Source: Euperipatoides rowelli (lineage: Eukaryota > Onychophora > Udeonychophora > Euonychophora > Peripatopsidae). From it: 15,995 nt of DNA. The stretch lies in the NCBI GenBank assembly GCA_003024985.2, contig PXIH01S0003829.1; one strand, given 5' to 3'. Of this stretch, positions 15,861 to 15,995 are shown one piece after another; the first letter of the stretch is position 1, and each line of letters begins with the position of its first letter. A program made the position numbers and the translations under genes. A model generated the notes under the pieces. That model was not told where the DNA came from. It saw only the letters and a list, made by a program, of their open reading frames with translations, and searched no databases.

Positions 15861-15995
15861 ATCGGTACCATTAATAGATACCAAAGGAAACTAAGTTTTT
15901 TTAGGTAGATTTTTGTATGAAGTTTCTGAATATGTTGGAGGGCCATGTGTATGGAGTAGCTTTCTGTTAAAAATGGACCATGAACTTCTGACTAT

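Noticed and set aside
1-15995. Polinton integrase, capsid, packaging ATPase or protease genes; CRISPR arrays; tRNA or rRNA genes
   Set aside because: I looked for their characteristic motifs or folds on both strands and found none.

Overview
The window looks like AT-rich, gene-poor nuclear DNA of a metazoan, probably an invertebrate. It holds no intact host gene, rRNA, tRNA or CRISPR array. It is packed with decayed mobile elements and simple or tandem repeats. The kinds of element present (a Polinton/adintovirus-like family B DNA polymerase, at least one CR1/Jockey/I-type LINE, and a repeat-amplified uncharacterised protein family) point to an animal. No lineage can be named from the sequence alone. 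All recognisable coding remnants lie on the minus strand and are broken by frameshifts and stops.

Layout. (1) 1-606: tandem array of about 137-bp units ending in a CA-rich tail. (2) 607-1610: AT-rich spacer with three AAGTTAA hairpins and no coding signal. (3) 1611-5209: family B DNA polymerase pseudogene, read from high to low coordinates. It runs from an acidic leader through N-terminal blocks, a zinc-finger-like segment, Exo I, an endonuclease-VII-like Cys/His segment, Exo II, Exo III and polymerase motifs A, B and C to a C-terminal block. (4) 5211-6590: upstream part of the same transcription unit, a low-complexity Pro/Ser/Lys-rich leader with internal duplications, then a probable 5' leader of about 70-bp repeats. 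(5) 6689-6840: promoter-like region with minus-strand TATA and CCAAT boxes and a plus-strand TATA box. (6) 6978-7235: AT-rich repeats of about 73 bp. (7) 8274-9154: an 881-bp foldback-like element bounded by perfect 17-bp inverted repeats. Inside it are a 12-bp minisatellite and four modules carrying TGACATCA and CArG-type palindromes. (8) 9155-10200: non-coding with a small inverted repeat. (9) 10201-11420: LINE endonuclease and start-of-RT remnants. (10) 11589-12960: remnant of an uncharacterised, repeat-amplified animal protein family. (11) 13575-15860: LINE remnant with a gag-type zinc knuckle and reverse transcriptase motifs.

The most notable object is the polymerase element. A promoter, long disordered leader, acidic linker and polymerase/nuclease are all co-oriented. 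A weak inverted repeat (823-842 and 6873-6892) may mark its ends. No integrase, capsid, packaging ATPase or protease was recognised between them. Either this is a reduced, polymerase-only derivative of a Polinton-like element or the rest has been lost. Family assignments rest on motif recognition by eye; no database search was run.
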